NCBI GenBank assembly: GCA_036785325.1
Contig: JAXIVH010000015.1
Location: forward strand, 660,014-724,013
Direction of reading: 5' to 3'
Origin: Urophycis tenuis
Taxonomy: Eukaryota > Chordata > Actinopteri > Gadiformes > Phycidae
Length of the DNA: 64,000 nt
Shown: positions 32,968-51,338 of the stretch, one piece after another
Position numbering within the stretch: the first letter of the stretch is position 1
Layout: each line of letters begins with the position of its first letter
Made by a program: the position numbers and the translations under genes
The notes under the pieces: model-generated
The model's database searches: none
The model's input: the letters and a program-made list of their open reading frames with translations, nothing else
What the model was told of the DNA's origin: nothing

Positions 32968-34657
32968 TATATATGGATACAGAGCTTTTATGGATGACCT
33001 GACAGTTACTACAACATCAGTTCCAGGCTGTAGGTGGGTTCTCCAAGTCCTTGAGCGGCTCATTAACTGGGCGCGTATGGGCTTTAAGCCTGCTAAGTCC
33101 CGTTCCCTGGTGGTGAAGAAGGGGAAGGTTACAGACAAGTTCCGGTTCTCGCTGGGAGGTGTCCAGATTCCATCGGTTTCAGAGGAGCCAGTGAAGAGCC
33201 TGGGGAAGATCTTTGATGGCACCCTGAGGGACAAAGCAGCGCTCAAGGCGACCAGCAGAGAACTGGGAAACTGGCTAGTGGCGGTGGATAAGTCAGGGCT
33301 GCCAGGTAAGTATAAAGCATGGATATATCAGCATGGCATCCTGCCACGCCTCCTCTGGCCACTACTGGTCTACGATGTCCCACTAACGACCGTTGAGGGC
33401 TTCGAGCGTAAGGTAAGTAGCTTCCTTCGCAGGTGGTTGGGCCTACCAAGAAGCCTCAGCAGCATAGCCTTGTATGGGCATAAGAACAAGCTGCGACTTC
33501 CCTTCAGTAGTCTGTCGGAGAAGTTCATGGTTACCCGTGCGAGAGAGGTGCTGCTGTACAGAGACTCGAGTGACACCAAAGTCTCCTTAGCTGGGATTGA
33601 AGTGCGGACTGGTCGGAAGTGGAGAGCCCAGGAGACGGTTGAGCAAGCTGAGGCACGGCTGCGCCACGGTGTTCTGGTGGGAGCAGTGGCGACAGGCCGG
33701 GCAGGGCTTGGGAGCAACCCAGGACCTCGGTACAACAAGGCCCAGGGGAAGGAGAGGTGGCAGCTTATCCAGGAAGAGGTTAGAGCAGGGCTGGAGGAGA
33801 CCCGCTCAAGCAAGATGGTGGGGATGAGACAACAGGGGGCGTGGACTAGATGGGAGCAGACACTGGATAGGAAGATTTCTTGGTCAGAGCTTTGGAAGGC
33901 AGAGCCATTCCGGATAAAGTTTTTGATCCAGTCAGTCTACGACGTCCTCCCCAGCCCTTCCAACCTCTTCTGTTGGGGCCTGGCAGAAACACCTGCTTGC
34001 CCTTTGTGTCAGAGGAGAGGATCACTGGAGCACATCCTAAGCTGTTGCCCGAAAGCCCTGGGTGAGGGGCGCTATCGTTGGCGCCACGACCAGGTGCTGA
34101 AGGTGATAGCAGATACCATCTGCTCAGGGATCTCACTCAGCAAGCAGCAACAGCCAGCTAGGCATTCAATCACCTTTGTTAAATCTGGTGAGAAGCCTCA
34201 ACACCGCCCAGGCCAAACAGGGGGGCTCCTGACAACAGCTAGGGACTGGCAGCTGAAGGGGGACTTGGGGAAACAGCTTAAATTCCCAGAGACCATCGCA
34301 GTGACCACACTTAGGCCGGACTTGGTTCTTATGTCAGAATCAAAAAGGCAGGTGATACTGCTGCAGTTGACTGTGCCCTGGGAAGACCGGATGGAGGAGG
34401 CATTTGAGAGGAAGAGGGCCAAGTATGAGGAGCTGGCAGGCGAATGCCGGCGCAACGGATGGAAGACTCGTTGCAGTCCCATTGAGGTTGGTTGCCGAGG
34501 TTTCGCAGGCCAGTCACTCTGCAGGGCCCTCAAGTTGTTGGGAATAAGGGGACTGCACAGCAAGAAAGCCATCAAGAACATCACTGATGCTGCTGAGAAG
34601 GCATCAAGATGGCTGTGGATCAGGAGGGGTGATCCGTGGGCCACACAAGCTACCTAG
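32968..34657 (+). pseudogene. R2-like LINE ORF, 5'-truncated, with restriction-like endonuclease
   Basis: A single open frame runs from the RT catalytic motif AFMDDLTVT (near 32982-33010) to a stop at 34655-34657, at least 555 codons without a frameshift. After the RT palm come the thumb-like GLPGKYKAWIYQHGILPRLL, a CCHC knuckle (CPLC...HILSCC), then RPDLVL, ILLQLTVPWE and ERKRAKYEEL of the endonuclease. The 5' end is cut off exactly at the RT active site after a (TA)n-type tract, as expected for incomplete reverse transcription. The open frame implies a fairly recent insertion. The residue aligned to the acidic Glu of IIELTVPWE in the 18.6-kb copy is Gln here. Confidence 0.85.
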
Positions 34658-34659
34658 AC

Positions 34660-35030
34660 ACAAGCCGGGGTCTGATCACCCCCGGCTGGGTCGCCTGGGC
34701 GAGGGTGTCTTATGTTGAGAGACCCGAAATACCCTATGACCTCAGGTTACATCACTGATGATGTGTCTAGGTTGCACCAGAGGGTGTGTATTAAACCAAC
34801 TATACAGACAGTACTAGAAAAAGTGTCAGTGTAGGTTTGGGAATAGAAATGTGAAGATGAAAGGTAAAGTTTCAAACCATTACACTGGCGTACTTTGTCT
34901 ACATTGGTATGCACACAGTCATGTATAAGTTTCAGCAAACTTCCGACAGGAAAGATTTGCCAAAGGCGATCTGGCCTCGACTGATGTGGTCTGTCTGCCC
35001 TGGCATATGATTGGTTGAAAGCAGTTCAAC
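34660..35030. other. LINE 3' UTR and noncoding flank
   Basis: The first 80-100 bases after the R2-like stop are probably its 3' UTR, with a CCGGGGT...ACCCCCGG stem near 34662-34685. The rest shows no feature. Confidence 0.4.
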
Positions 35031-35056
35031 TCTATTGGCTGAGAAGGTAGAAAGTA

Positions 35057-35170
35057 GCGTTGAAACTTTTGAACGAGTTGAAACTTTTGAACGAGTTGAA
35101 ACTTTTGAACGCTTTGAAACTTTTGAACGCATTGAAACTTCTGAACACGTTGAAAGTTTTGAACGCGTTC
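35057..35170 (+). repeat. 18-bp tandem repeat, about six units
   Basis: Unit GAGTTGAAACTTTTGAAC with increasing divergence to the right (GCGTT, GCATT, ACGTT starts). Confidence 0.85.
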
Positions 35171-35211
35171 AATCTTTTTTGACGCGTCTGCAACAGATTT
35201 AACGCGTTGCC

Positions 35212-35310
35212 AGACGCGTTAAAAGCCGTCTTTTGCAAGTAGACGGCTGCGGCCTTGCGGTACCTTCGGGGGGCGGGGCTTGACGTCCAGCCGGTCAAGC
35301 CCCGCCCACA
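35212..35310. repeat. Left arm of a distant inverted repeat with GC-rich palindrome
   Basis: Contains GACGCGTTAAAAG and the palindrome GGGCGGGGCTTGAC, nine-base spacer, GTCAAGCCCCGCCC (35271-35307). A reverse-complement relative lies at 36168-36247. Confidence 0.7.
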
Positions 35311-35483
35311 CGGAATCACCGTGAAAGTTAAGTCCACCCCTTGCCACCTTCCCTTTCGGCAAAATATCGGAATAGGAGTTGGAAAGTGATGTCGGTGAGT
35401 GAAATTACGTTGCTACAATAAATGAAAAATTTTATTCACATCTCACGGCGTTTTTGTTGGTGTATATATATTATTGTATAACG

Positions 35484-35745
35484 TTTGTGCAGTGAGGATG
35501 CCTCCCGGACGCCTCCCTGGGGAGGTGTTCCGGGCACGTCCCTCCGGGAGGAGGCCCCGGGGAAGACCCAGGACACGCTGGAGGGACTATGTCTCTCGGC
35601 TGGCCTGGGAACGCCTCGGGATCCCCCCGGAAGAGCTGGACGAAGTGGCTGGGGAGAGGGAAGTCTGGGCTTCTCTCCTCAGGCTGCTGCCCCCGCGACC
35701 CGACCCCGGATAAGCGGAAGAAATGGATGGATGGATGGATGGGTT
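35484..35745 (+). mobile_element. 3' end of a non-LTR retrotransposon with (TGGA)n tail
   Basis: Translation from 35497 gives about 70 residues with GRPRTRWRDYVSRLAWERLG, then PEELDEVAGEREVW, then LLRLLPPRP and a stop. This is the typical end of an abundant fish LINE ORF. A (TGGA)n tail follows at about 35724-35742. GC-rich compared with its flanks. Confidence 0.7.
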
Positions 35746-36167
35746 TCTGTTAGTGACATAAACGATGACAAACCTGCATATTAATAGCAAAAATGTCTAT
35801 GCGAAATACTTTTTTTTATGTTCACTTAATTTTTATTAAAAATTTAAATGAATCAAAAATATAAATACAAATAAAAAATACAAATACAAATAGCAATCTT
35901 CAGTCAAATAGTAGTAGACAATAGGCTACATTGTTGCTATAGTTGAATAATGTGTCCTCACATCAATAATCATTTCTAGTAATTAAATATTTCCATTTAA
36001 CTTGAAACGTTCGTTTAGTAAACGTTTATGTAGTAGCTACTAGGGAAGAACAACATAAAATCCGACATCCAGGCAAATCTAGGCGCTGCTTCGACCGAAA
36101 ATGAAATCCCGACTGTCCCTGAACAAACCACGATAAGGTAGCAGGGCTTGGCGTGTGACGTCGTGAC

Positions 36168-36247
36168 ATGGGCGGGGCTTGACCGGCTGGACATCAAGCC
36201 CCGCCTTGCAGACAGGTCGCAGCCGTTACCCACTCGTCTTTTGACGC
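36168..36247. repeat. Right arm of the inverted repeat
   Basis: Carries GGGCGGGGCTTGACC...ATCAAGCCCCGCC at 36170-36205 and, further right, a reverse complement of the GACGCGTTAAAAG-type motif (CTTTTGACGCGTTC). Orientation is opposite to 35212-35310. Confidence 0.7.
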
Positions 36248-36319
36248 GTTCAGTCGGCCTGCCGTAGTCTCTGAAACAGACGCAGTGAAGCAGCAGTCGG
36301 GCCAACAAAAGCAAAACAA

Positions 36320-36865
36320 AGAGGGAAAGATGCTATGTCAAGAGTCATTCTTTTTAAAAAAAGAAAAAAAGAGTAATTCTTTAAGAAGTGACAGCAGTTA
36401 AATAAGTGGATGGTGAAAGGCAACAGACAGGTTTTATCTTAGGGGTCATGAAAAGACTCTGGATAAATTAAATTCCCTCTTACAGGAGAACCTTGATTTA
36501 TTTTTTCCAAATTTAACAGTACCCCTGACAGTTTCCTGACCAGGCCTGTGAGTGTCCTCTGCGGAGAGATCACTTAGCAAGACAAAGCTGACGAAGACAT
36601 GCGTTTCAACATGAGTAACGATCGCCTTACCCAATTAGCAGTCATTTCAATTGAAAACAGTGTGGCACGACCTGTTTCATTTGATGCAATACTAGATAAA
36701 TGGGCAAGTGCAAAGGCACGCCGTGTTACAATTTAGTAGCAACTAAAGAGTGCTATTTGGTAGCAGCATTGTTACATAAGCTACAATTGTAAACAGAGAG
36801 GGTTCTAAAGGATCTTGTATCTTGTTTGTAGGCTTACTTTTGCTTTTTAAGGCATTATGTTGCAT
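36320..36865. other. Noncoding stretch
   Basis: No gene recognised; an A-rich run is present at about 36353-36370. Confidence 0.5.
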
Positions 36866-36867
36866 TG

Positions 36868-36886
36868 GGGTTAGGGTTAGGGTTAG
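36868..36886 (+). repeat. Short telomere-like GGGTTA run
   Basis: Three GGGTTA units. Far too short to indicate a chromosome end; such runs are common inside LINE-rich DNA. Confidence 0.6.
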
Positions 36887-36889
36887 CAC

Positions 36890-37262
36890 ATTTAAACATG
36901 GCTTGCATGAACCAAAGTGCTTTACAGAGACCGATGGGAAGCAAACATATAACATATAACAAATAAAACAGAGGCGGGCCATACAAAAAGCACATTAAAA
37001 AGCAGACCATACAAATAAATACACGATAGAGACAACAGTACAAGCAGGGCTCACGTCAAGATAAATCGGGAAACGCTAGAGAGAAAAGGTATGTTTGAGC
37101 TGGGATTTTAAAGAGTCAACTGAAGGGGCGAATCTGATGGAGGTAGGGATGCTGTTCCACAGTTTGGGGGCTGCGACAGCAAAGGCACGGTAGCCCCTGT
37201 GCTTGAGATTGGCCTTCGGCTCCGTCAGTAACCCTTGCTTGGCCGATCTAAGGGACCTAGGG
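36890..37262 (-). pseudogene. LINE 3' fragment (L2/CR1-like)
   Basis: Minus-strand reading contains AFAVAAPKLWNSIPTSIRFA followed by VDSLKSQLK, the C-terminal signature seen also at 22.7 kb (RLWNSLPPLL, HFKSQLK). Only this tail remains. Confidence 0.6.
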
Positions 37263-37385
37263 GGAGAGGAGATAACATAAAAGAACGTATTTTCGACAGA
37301 GGGTTATCATTTGTTTTCAATGTATTGGTAGGTTCGTCCTATTTATTCTTATTTTCATTTTAAGTGAAACTACAAATATGTGACG

Positions 37386-37491
37386 CTAGATGGCGGGGTT
37401 TGTGAACTCGCGAGTTTAAGGATCTTTCACGTGACCCACAGTTCTCAAATCTCCTTCCGCTCTACGCATCGGTCAACTAACGAAAGATGGC
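37386..37491 (+). promoter_or_regulatory. Candidate cox6a promoter elements
   Basis: An E-box TCACGTGAC lies at 37427-37435, and YY1-type ATGGC motifs lie at 37389-37394 (AGATGGCGG) and over the start codon (AAGATGGC, 37484-37491). These motifs are common at nuclear genes for mitochondrial proteins. Assignment is by motif only. Confidence 0.45.
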
Positions 37492-37982
37492 TGCATTGGG
37501 AAAGATCTCTCAAGCTCTGCTTAGGTCTTCTATAGGCCAAACGCGGCGTCAGCTCTCAGCTACTGCTGAACATGGTGAACAAGCAGGTGACTATCCATTT
37601 CTTTAAAATACAAGTTGCAATTGTTGATGTTTCTTGACAAATACACCAATTCTGTTGAATGATGACCTTGCTAACCTTGCTAGCACTAGCAAGCTAACAT
37701 CATTGGGAGAAAGGACAGCTCAATCTCCAAAGGTGTTTCACACTGCTGTTTGTTTTGTCCCAAATGAGTAATGGTCTATGTCCTCTCTACTAGTCAAGAC
37801 ATGGAAGCTCCTGAGTTTCGTAGTGGCTCTCCCTGCCGTCGCCGTGTGCATGTTGAACGTGTACCTGAAGGAGCAGCAGCATAGCCATGACCAGCCCGAG
37901 TTTGTGCCCTACAGCCACCTGCGCATCCGCTCAAAGGTCTTCACCACATCATATCATTTGCACACCTTGTAATGGTTAAAAT

Positions 37983-38042
<60 letters not shown>

Positions 38043-39345
38043 AAATTTGCCGAATGCAGGAGCCAATGTCGTGACTCAACAACTTGTACAAGATATGCCG
38101 TCATTCTTTTCAGTCATGAGACTGAGAGATTAATGCTAGCTAGTCTTGCTTTAAATCACCTTGACTAAAAAAAAAAATCGGCTTCCCAGTGAGAGACAGG
38201 CTGCATCTCACTGGGCTTAACTGTGTGTAAAAATAGATTTGCTCTAAAAAAGAGTTGAACTACACATGTCATTGTTCACACATTGCCACGTTAGTTGAAA
38301 ATATTGAAGTATCTATAACCTTATAGGACAATGCTTGTCCTATGTACTTGTACCTGCATGTACTTGTACTTTATTTGAAACAAACTGGCTAGTCCGCTGC
38401 TAGAATGGATGAGCGAACTAGACGTACAAAATAATTGTCTCTAAACGGCAAAACCGAAGTATACCATTATCAAACTATTTCAGCAACAGTACTTGCATGT
38501 CAATAGAGTTCCGAGTTCCATAATAAATTTATTATACATTATACAATATTATGTATATTGACAGGGTCAATACCCTGTCAATATACATAATATTGTATTG
38601 ACAGGGTCATAATGTGTGACTCAACTCTTAACAAGTCCCAAGTCTTTACTTTGTGTGTGCACATCATGCCATTATTTTAATTTCAATGTTTTAATGCTGA
38701 CATGTTGTAGGGACTGCTAGAATCATGATACTGGTGTGATTGTATGCATAAGGGTTAAATTAAATCAGGCATTTAGAGGTGATCTCAAAATATTGAGATA
38801 TTTATTGTGTATTGCAATTATGGCTTGAAAACATCTCAACATTATTTGCCAGATATATTGAGATATGCCAGATTGCCCAGCCCTATAATTATTTTATGAC
38901 TGTCTGGTTAATGGTAGTTTTTTGTTCATTTATTTTTTCAGTTCAACAATTCAGATATCCACATATACAAGCATACTTGACAAATGCACAAGATGGTACC
39001 TTGTGTGCTACTTGGTGGACTCACCAGGAGTGGAGGATGCTAGCTAGCTTGTTCACTAGATAGCAGCAAAGTTACAAGAATCTTGGAATGGAACCGGTAC
39101 AAAAACCAGAGCTAATTTGGTGGAAAAGGGCTAAATGTTGGACACCAAAGAACCTATGTGCAGCAATTTAGGCTGTCAAATATTTATTTCCAGTATATCT
39201 TTTGAATTATGCTGTCACTTGATTGTAATGTCTTTCCTCTTTCTGTTTCTCCTAGCGTTTTCCCTGGGGAGATGGCAACCACTCCCTCTTTCACAATGGA
39301 CACTTGAATGCTCTCCCTGACGGCTATGAGGGACATGATGAGTGA
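37487..39345 (+). CDS. cox6a1: Cytochrome c oxidase subunit 6A, mitochondrial
   Basis: Exons 37487-37586, 37794-37936 and 39256-39345 join in phase to give 110 residues, the normal family length. It is a single-span inner-membrane subunit of respiratory complex IV. Residues 1 to about 30 form a basic, Ser/Arg-rich mitochondrial presequence (KISQALLRSS...TRRQLSA). The membrane helix is LLSFVVALPAVAVCMLNVYL, followed by EFVPYSHLRIRSKRFPWGDGNHSLFHN, the family's diagnostic C-terminal block. The end HLNALPDGYEGHDE favours the ubiquitous isoform 6A1. Donor 2 is GTCTTC, weak but in phase and conserved in position. AATAAA at 39526-39531 is the likely polyadenylation signal. A (TG)n run follows exon 2 at 37986-38040. 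Confidence 0.95.
38541..38609. repeat. Perfect 27-bp-arm hairpin with adjacent direct repeat, cox6a intron 2
   Basis: Arms 38541-38567 and 38572-38598 are exact reverse complements with loop CAAT. TATTGACAGGGTCA occurs at 38556-38569 and again at 38596-38609, so part of the arm is also copied directly. Confidence 0.9.
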
Positions 39346-39581
39346 CCACCTCCTCCCACAAGACCTCCATCCTGCTGGGACCTGTTCCCCTCATTGTCTT
39401 CACTGGACCATTTTCTCAGTTCAGTTTACTTAAATTGTTTCCTACTCCTGTAGGACACTCGAAACAGTTCCTTCCAATGTTCTGGACCAGAAATCAAATT
39501 GTCTGCTCAAATGTATCATAACGTAAATAAACGAATACTCCAATCTCTTGTGTTCTTATTATTTTGTGTATGCTAAACATA

Positions 39582-40732
39582 CACTGACTGGCCAAAAAAA
39601 AAGTCTCCACCTGGATTTAACCAAGTAAATGGGGAAGCGCCTCCTATTGGATAATTACTGCATGGGTGATTATCTTTCAGCTGGCAACAAGTTATTTAAC
39701 CCAACTGATGCAATGAGTAGCTTCTCATTTGTTAAACAACCATGTTCAAAGATGCACCCCGTGGTCATGGAGAAGATGTTGGTCTGTTTGAGAAGGGTAA
39801 AATCGTTGGCATGCATCCAGCAGGGAAAACATCTAAGGAGATTGCAGAAACTACTGAAATTGGGTCAAGAACGCATTATTAAAGACTGGAAGGATAGAGG
39901 GGAACCATCGTCTTCGAGGAAGAAATGTAAGAAATCATGATTGATTGTAATTTTCAGTATACTGAAGAAGAAGAATTACTGATTTTAAGAAGAATTACTG
40001 TCCACTTGACTCATCTTGACCCTATTACTGTTTTATTCTCCCCTCACACATGTCTACCCACCATATGTCTCGTCTTGTTTTATTCATGCTAGTCATGTAT
40101 TTGCCATGACTGGCTGTAACTATTTACTATACTATACTACTAGATTGTCTTTATATTCTCCTGCACTGTAAGGTGTCCTTGGGTGTCCTGAAAGGCGCGT
40201 GCAAAGAAAATATTTTTATTATAATACATGATCGGCGATCACTTATACGTTTGGTGAAACAAATCGTTGAAAACAACAACTCTTTCACAATGTGAAGGGA
40301 ACTCAAGGAATTGGGACTGAACAGCTGTGTAGCCTTAAGAAAATCACTTATCAGCGTGGCTAATCTGAAGAAAAGGCTTCAATTTGCTGGGGAGCATAAA
40401 GATTGGACTCTGGATCAATGGAAGAAGGTCCTGCAGTCCGATGAGTCTAGATATACCCTGTTCCAGAGTGATGGGCACATTACGGTAAGAAGAGAGGCAG
40501 ATGAAGATGATCATTTTCACACATGGAGTGGCCACTACAGAGTCCCTAACCCCATTGAGAATCGTTGGGATGTCCTGGAGAAGGCTTTGAGCAGTTGTCA
40601 AACTCTCCCATCATCAATATAAGATCTTGGCGAAACATTAATGCAACACTGGACCGAAATAAATCTTGTGACATTGCAGAAGCTTATCAAAACAATGCCG
40701 CAACGAATGCGTGCCGTTTTGGCCAGGCAGTG
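39582..40732 (+). mobile_element. Tc1/mariner-type transposon, decayed
   Basis: The 5' end CACTGACTGGCCAAAA and 3' end TTTTGGCCAGGCAGTG form inverted repeats flanked by TA (39580-39581 and 40733-40734). Transposase remnants are readable in separate pieces: IIKDWKDRGEPSSSRKKC (39.88 kb), KDWTLDQWKKVLQSDESRYTLF with the first catalytic Asp (40.4 kb), and PIENRWDVLEKAL with the last catalytic Glu (40.56 kb). The stretch with the middle Asp is deleted and the 3' region is shortened. An L2 tail is inserted at 39942-40226. Inactive. Confidence 0.88.
39942..40226 (+). mobile_element. L2-type LINE 3' tail inserted in the Tc1 element
   Basis: It ends with GTGTCCTTGGGTGTCCTGAAAGGCGC and an ATT-rich tail, the same tail type as the L2 copy at 22.4 kb. 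CATGAT occurs on both sides (39936-39941 and 40227-40232), a possible target duplication. It interrupts the Tc1 transposase frame. Confidence 0.75.
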
Positions 40733-40740
40733 TATATTAC

Positions 40741-41383
40741 GGGGTCAGCTCTATGTTCCCACGGCCCATTGGTCCCACAGCCCATTGGTCCCACATTGCT
40801 AAGAATTTTTTGTTTTTTCAAAATTAGGCCCAATGGTCCCACAGCCAATTGGTCCCACAGCCCATTGGTCCCACATCGCTAAGACTTTTTTATTCATTTT
40901 TAGGCCCATTGGTCCCACAGCCCATTGGTCCCACAGCCCATTGTTCCCACATCATAAAGACTTTTAACATTATTTCTTAGGCCCATTGGTTTAATTGTTT
41001 AATTGGTAATTGTTTAATTATTCCATTAAATAATTAAATAATTAAATAAATAATAAATAATTAAATAATAATAATTAATAATTAATTAAATAAATAATTA
41101 AATAATTGTTTAATTATTCCATTAATTGTTTAATTTAATTGTTTTAATGGTTTAAATTTAAATAAAAAAGCAATGTGGGACCAATGGGCTGTGGGACCAA
41201 TGGACTGTGGGACCAATGGGCTGTGGGACCAATGGGCCTAAAAAATAAAAAAAAGTCTTAGTGACGTGGGTCCAATGGGCTGTGGGACCAATGAGCTGTG
41301 GGACCAGTGGGCTGTGGGACCAGTGTGCCGTGGGACCAATGGGCTGTGGGACCAATGGGCCGTGGGAACATAGACACGCTCCC
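40741..41383. mobile_element. 643-bp fold-back element with 9-bp target duplication
   Basis: The left half is built from GCCCATTGGTCCCACA units and the right half from their reverse complement, around a TTAA-rich centre (about 41000-41150). Ends read GGGGTCAGCTCTATGTTCCC and, reverse-complemented, GGGAGCGTGTCTATGTTCCC. An exact 9-bp direct repeat GTATATTAC flanks it (40732-40740 and 41384-41392). Long tandem-containing inverted repeats with a 9-bp duplication suggest a MULE-like or Foldback-type element. It has landed on the 3' end of the Tc1 relic. No coding capacity. Confidence 0.85.
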
Positions 41384-41995
41384 GTATATTACTATATTAA
41401 AACATCAAAATGCAACAATTGTGTGCCTGAAATGGTTTATCTAATAATTTGTGTGGCAACAATTTTAAATGTTTAAGTAATTACTTCATAGCCATTCAGC
41501 TACATTTACACATGATTGCCAAAGTGCATGGATATAAACATTATTACGTTTTTTTAAACGCACTGTTCAATTTTAAACTCAACATCAGCATTAGTACAAC
41601 ACTTTAAACGTGCATGTGTAGCATTCATTTACAAGGCACAAAAATCAGTAGTTTCAATGTATAACCGACGGAGATGTTCGACAGAAAAGCGCGTAGTAAG
41701 AAAAATCTGTTTTTGGCAGGTTTGCTTGCCGTACTTTCACATGACTACTGCTTGTGACTGCTTGCATTCTTGTAGCTTTCTCCCAGTAATTTAGTTCAGT
41801 TTCACGTCGGAAATACTTAAAGGAATAGGATGATGACTGCGTTATGTTAGATATTGTTAACATACTCCTTTGCCCATGTTTCATTGTTGTCGGGGCAGTC
41901 GTGATGCGTTGACCTACATTGAGTTTTGTATTATTTCATTTGACATGTTATGGCAGTAGAGGAAACCATTTGCCAAAAAAGCATTTTATTCAGCG

Positions 41996-49348
<7,353 letters not shown>

Positions 49349-49639
49349 GCCGGCGCCGTGGTGCTGCTGGTGACGGGGGAGGGGCGTCACAACCCAGCCA
49401 CCCTTCCACTCTGATCACAGTGTTACGCCGGAGGTCAAAGGTTGTGCTTGAACATCTGCAGGACTCCCAATGGTCTTTTGTTACTTCCTCTACTGTCTGC
49501 TGGGAAGGATTTGACTAACTCATTCTAGATGAAAATGACATTTTGAGGATTTATTTTGGGGGAGTGTGATTATAATGTGATATAGTCTTTAATTGAAGCA
49601 TAATAGGCTCCAGGCCTACGAAATTGTGACATAATAAAT

Positions 49640-50365
49640 AAATTCCAATACTATTGCATAAATGAAACGAAATGTTGCCAATGTATTTTGCTAATAAATA
49701 TGCATTTCTTAATTACCTTAACCCGGGAGAGCTTAAGTAGTATGTATTAATGTAAATTAAGTGTTACGCTTAAACAACCATAGGACAATTTGTCATTGTA
49801 TGTCGATCATACATATCAAAGTGTTTGCGAGGAAAAAGAGGTTGGTTTTGCACGGCTCTATTTGAAACCGAACATAAATACAATAAATAAATTATCTTCT
49901 TTGTGGAGTTGAAATAGAGCTACTTTTGTAAATGCTTGTTTTTATCCACAGGGGCCTCATTAGTCCTCGGTAGTTTGCATGTGACCGAGCTGTTGCCCTC
50001 ATTGTTTACCAACGACACTTAAATGGCATGGAGGAGGCAAAGGTTTAGAGCAGTTAGGGATCTGTGACTGACTTTGCGCAAATTTAAAGTAGGAGAAATA
50101 CACATATAAAGCCCTAATCACGAGTTTATGTTGTTAGAATCTGTCTCTGCCTCAAATATAGCCGGGCTTGTGATCATCCAAACGGCGTTATGTCATGAAG
50201 CAGCTGAATGTGAATGGCTGAGGCTGGCGCCTCATTATGGACGTGCATTAGAAGAAGACAGCGGGGGGTCAATGGCTGGTGGAGAACACCAACACAAAGA
50301 GGGGAGGGACACTGACGACGGCCACTATTCACATTCTAAGTGGCAAGTGTCCCCCATTGTCGTTG
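49640..50365. other. Intergenic stretch with promoter of the next gene
   Basis: No coding series. Near its right end GATATATAGG (50369-50378) is a TATA-type motif about 100 bp before the next start codon. Confidence 0.5.
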
Positions 50366-50368
50366 GAG

Positions 50369-50378
50369 ATATATAGGT
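50369..50378 (+). promoter_or_regulatory. TATA-type motif of the secreted-precursor gene
   Basis: GATATATAGG upstream of the start at 50470. The predicted start of transcription is near 50400. Confidence 0.45.
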
Positions 50379-50469
50379 TAACCACAGGGGCGACGCAGAC
50401 TCATCGTAGGCTACAGCCCGAAACATTTCTTCACTTGGAAAAGACTTAAGAAACTCGTAACAAGTCGCC

Positions 50470-51208
50470 ATGGCGTGCCCTTGGATTGTACTGTGTTTTC
50501 TGACGGTGGTGACAAGTGCCAGTGGATTTATTGATCGGTTGTTAGACACGAGGGAATATATGTCACCGTTACCACATATTGCAGAGGAATCCTACAGATG
50601 GAATCCACGTTTGCACATGTTGAAGAGGTGGAAGAGGGAGGTGACTGATACCCGTCAACCCTGCGCGGAGCTGACTTCTCCTTGGATGGAAAGTACCGAC
50701 CAGCCTGCAGAAAGGGCCACTTTACTTCGCCTCCGTATTCGCTCGTTTGCTCAGAGAGGTTCTCGAAGCGTGGTTTTCCCTGGGAAGTCCCTGTTTAATT
50801 TCGTTCGACAAGCGTATCGCTGCTGTCAAGAGGGTTTCATATGCAGAAACGTAAAAGGCATCCAAGGCCACTTGCGTGAAGGTAAGATGAAGTAGACCCA
50901 TGTACCTTATATTTAATTACGTATTGGGACAAATAACAAAAATAATGCTGGTGTTCAGACCAACCGGATGATTAGAAGAATGAGAACGCATTTTGGTTTT
51001 GCCCTCCATCCCTAGGTGCCCTGGCAGAGTTCCTTCTAGCCCCAGATGTGCTATCAGTGCCTATAACGAGAGTTGAACTTCATCTGCAAATGTTCAACCC
51101 ACGACACCTTTCCATTCAACCCGTGCTGCTGTTCATGGCAAAGCGCAATCTCCCTACAAGGTAAACAGAACATTTACTGTTAAAAAATGGTTTGACTACT
51201 TTCTACTT

Positions 51209-51266
<58 letters not shown>

Positions 51267-51267
51267 A

Positions 51268-51338
<71 letters not shown>

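Noticed and set aside
36868..36886. Telomere-like GGGTTA repeat
   Set aside because: Only three units, in the middle of a LINE-rich region; no support for a chromosome end or fusion.
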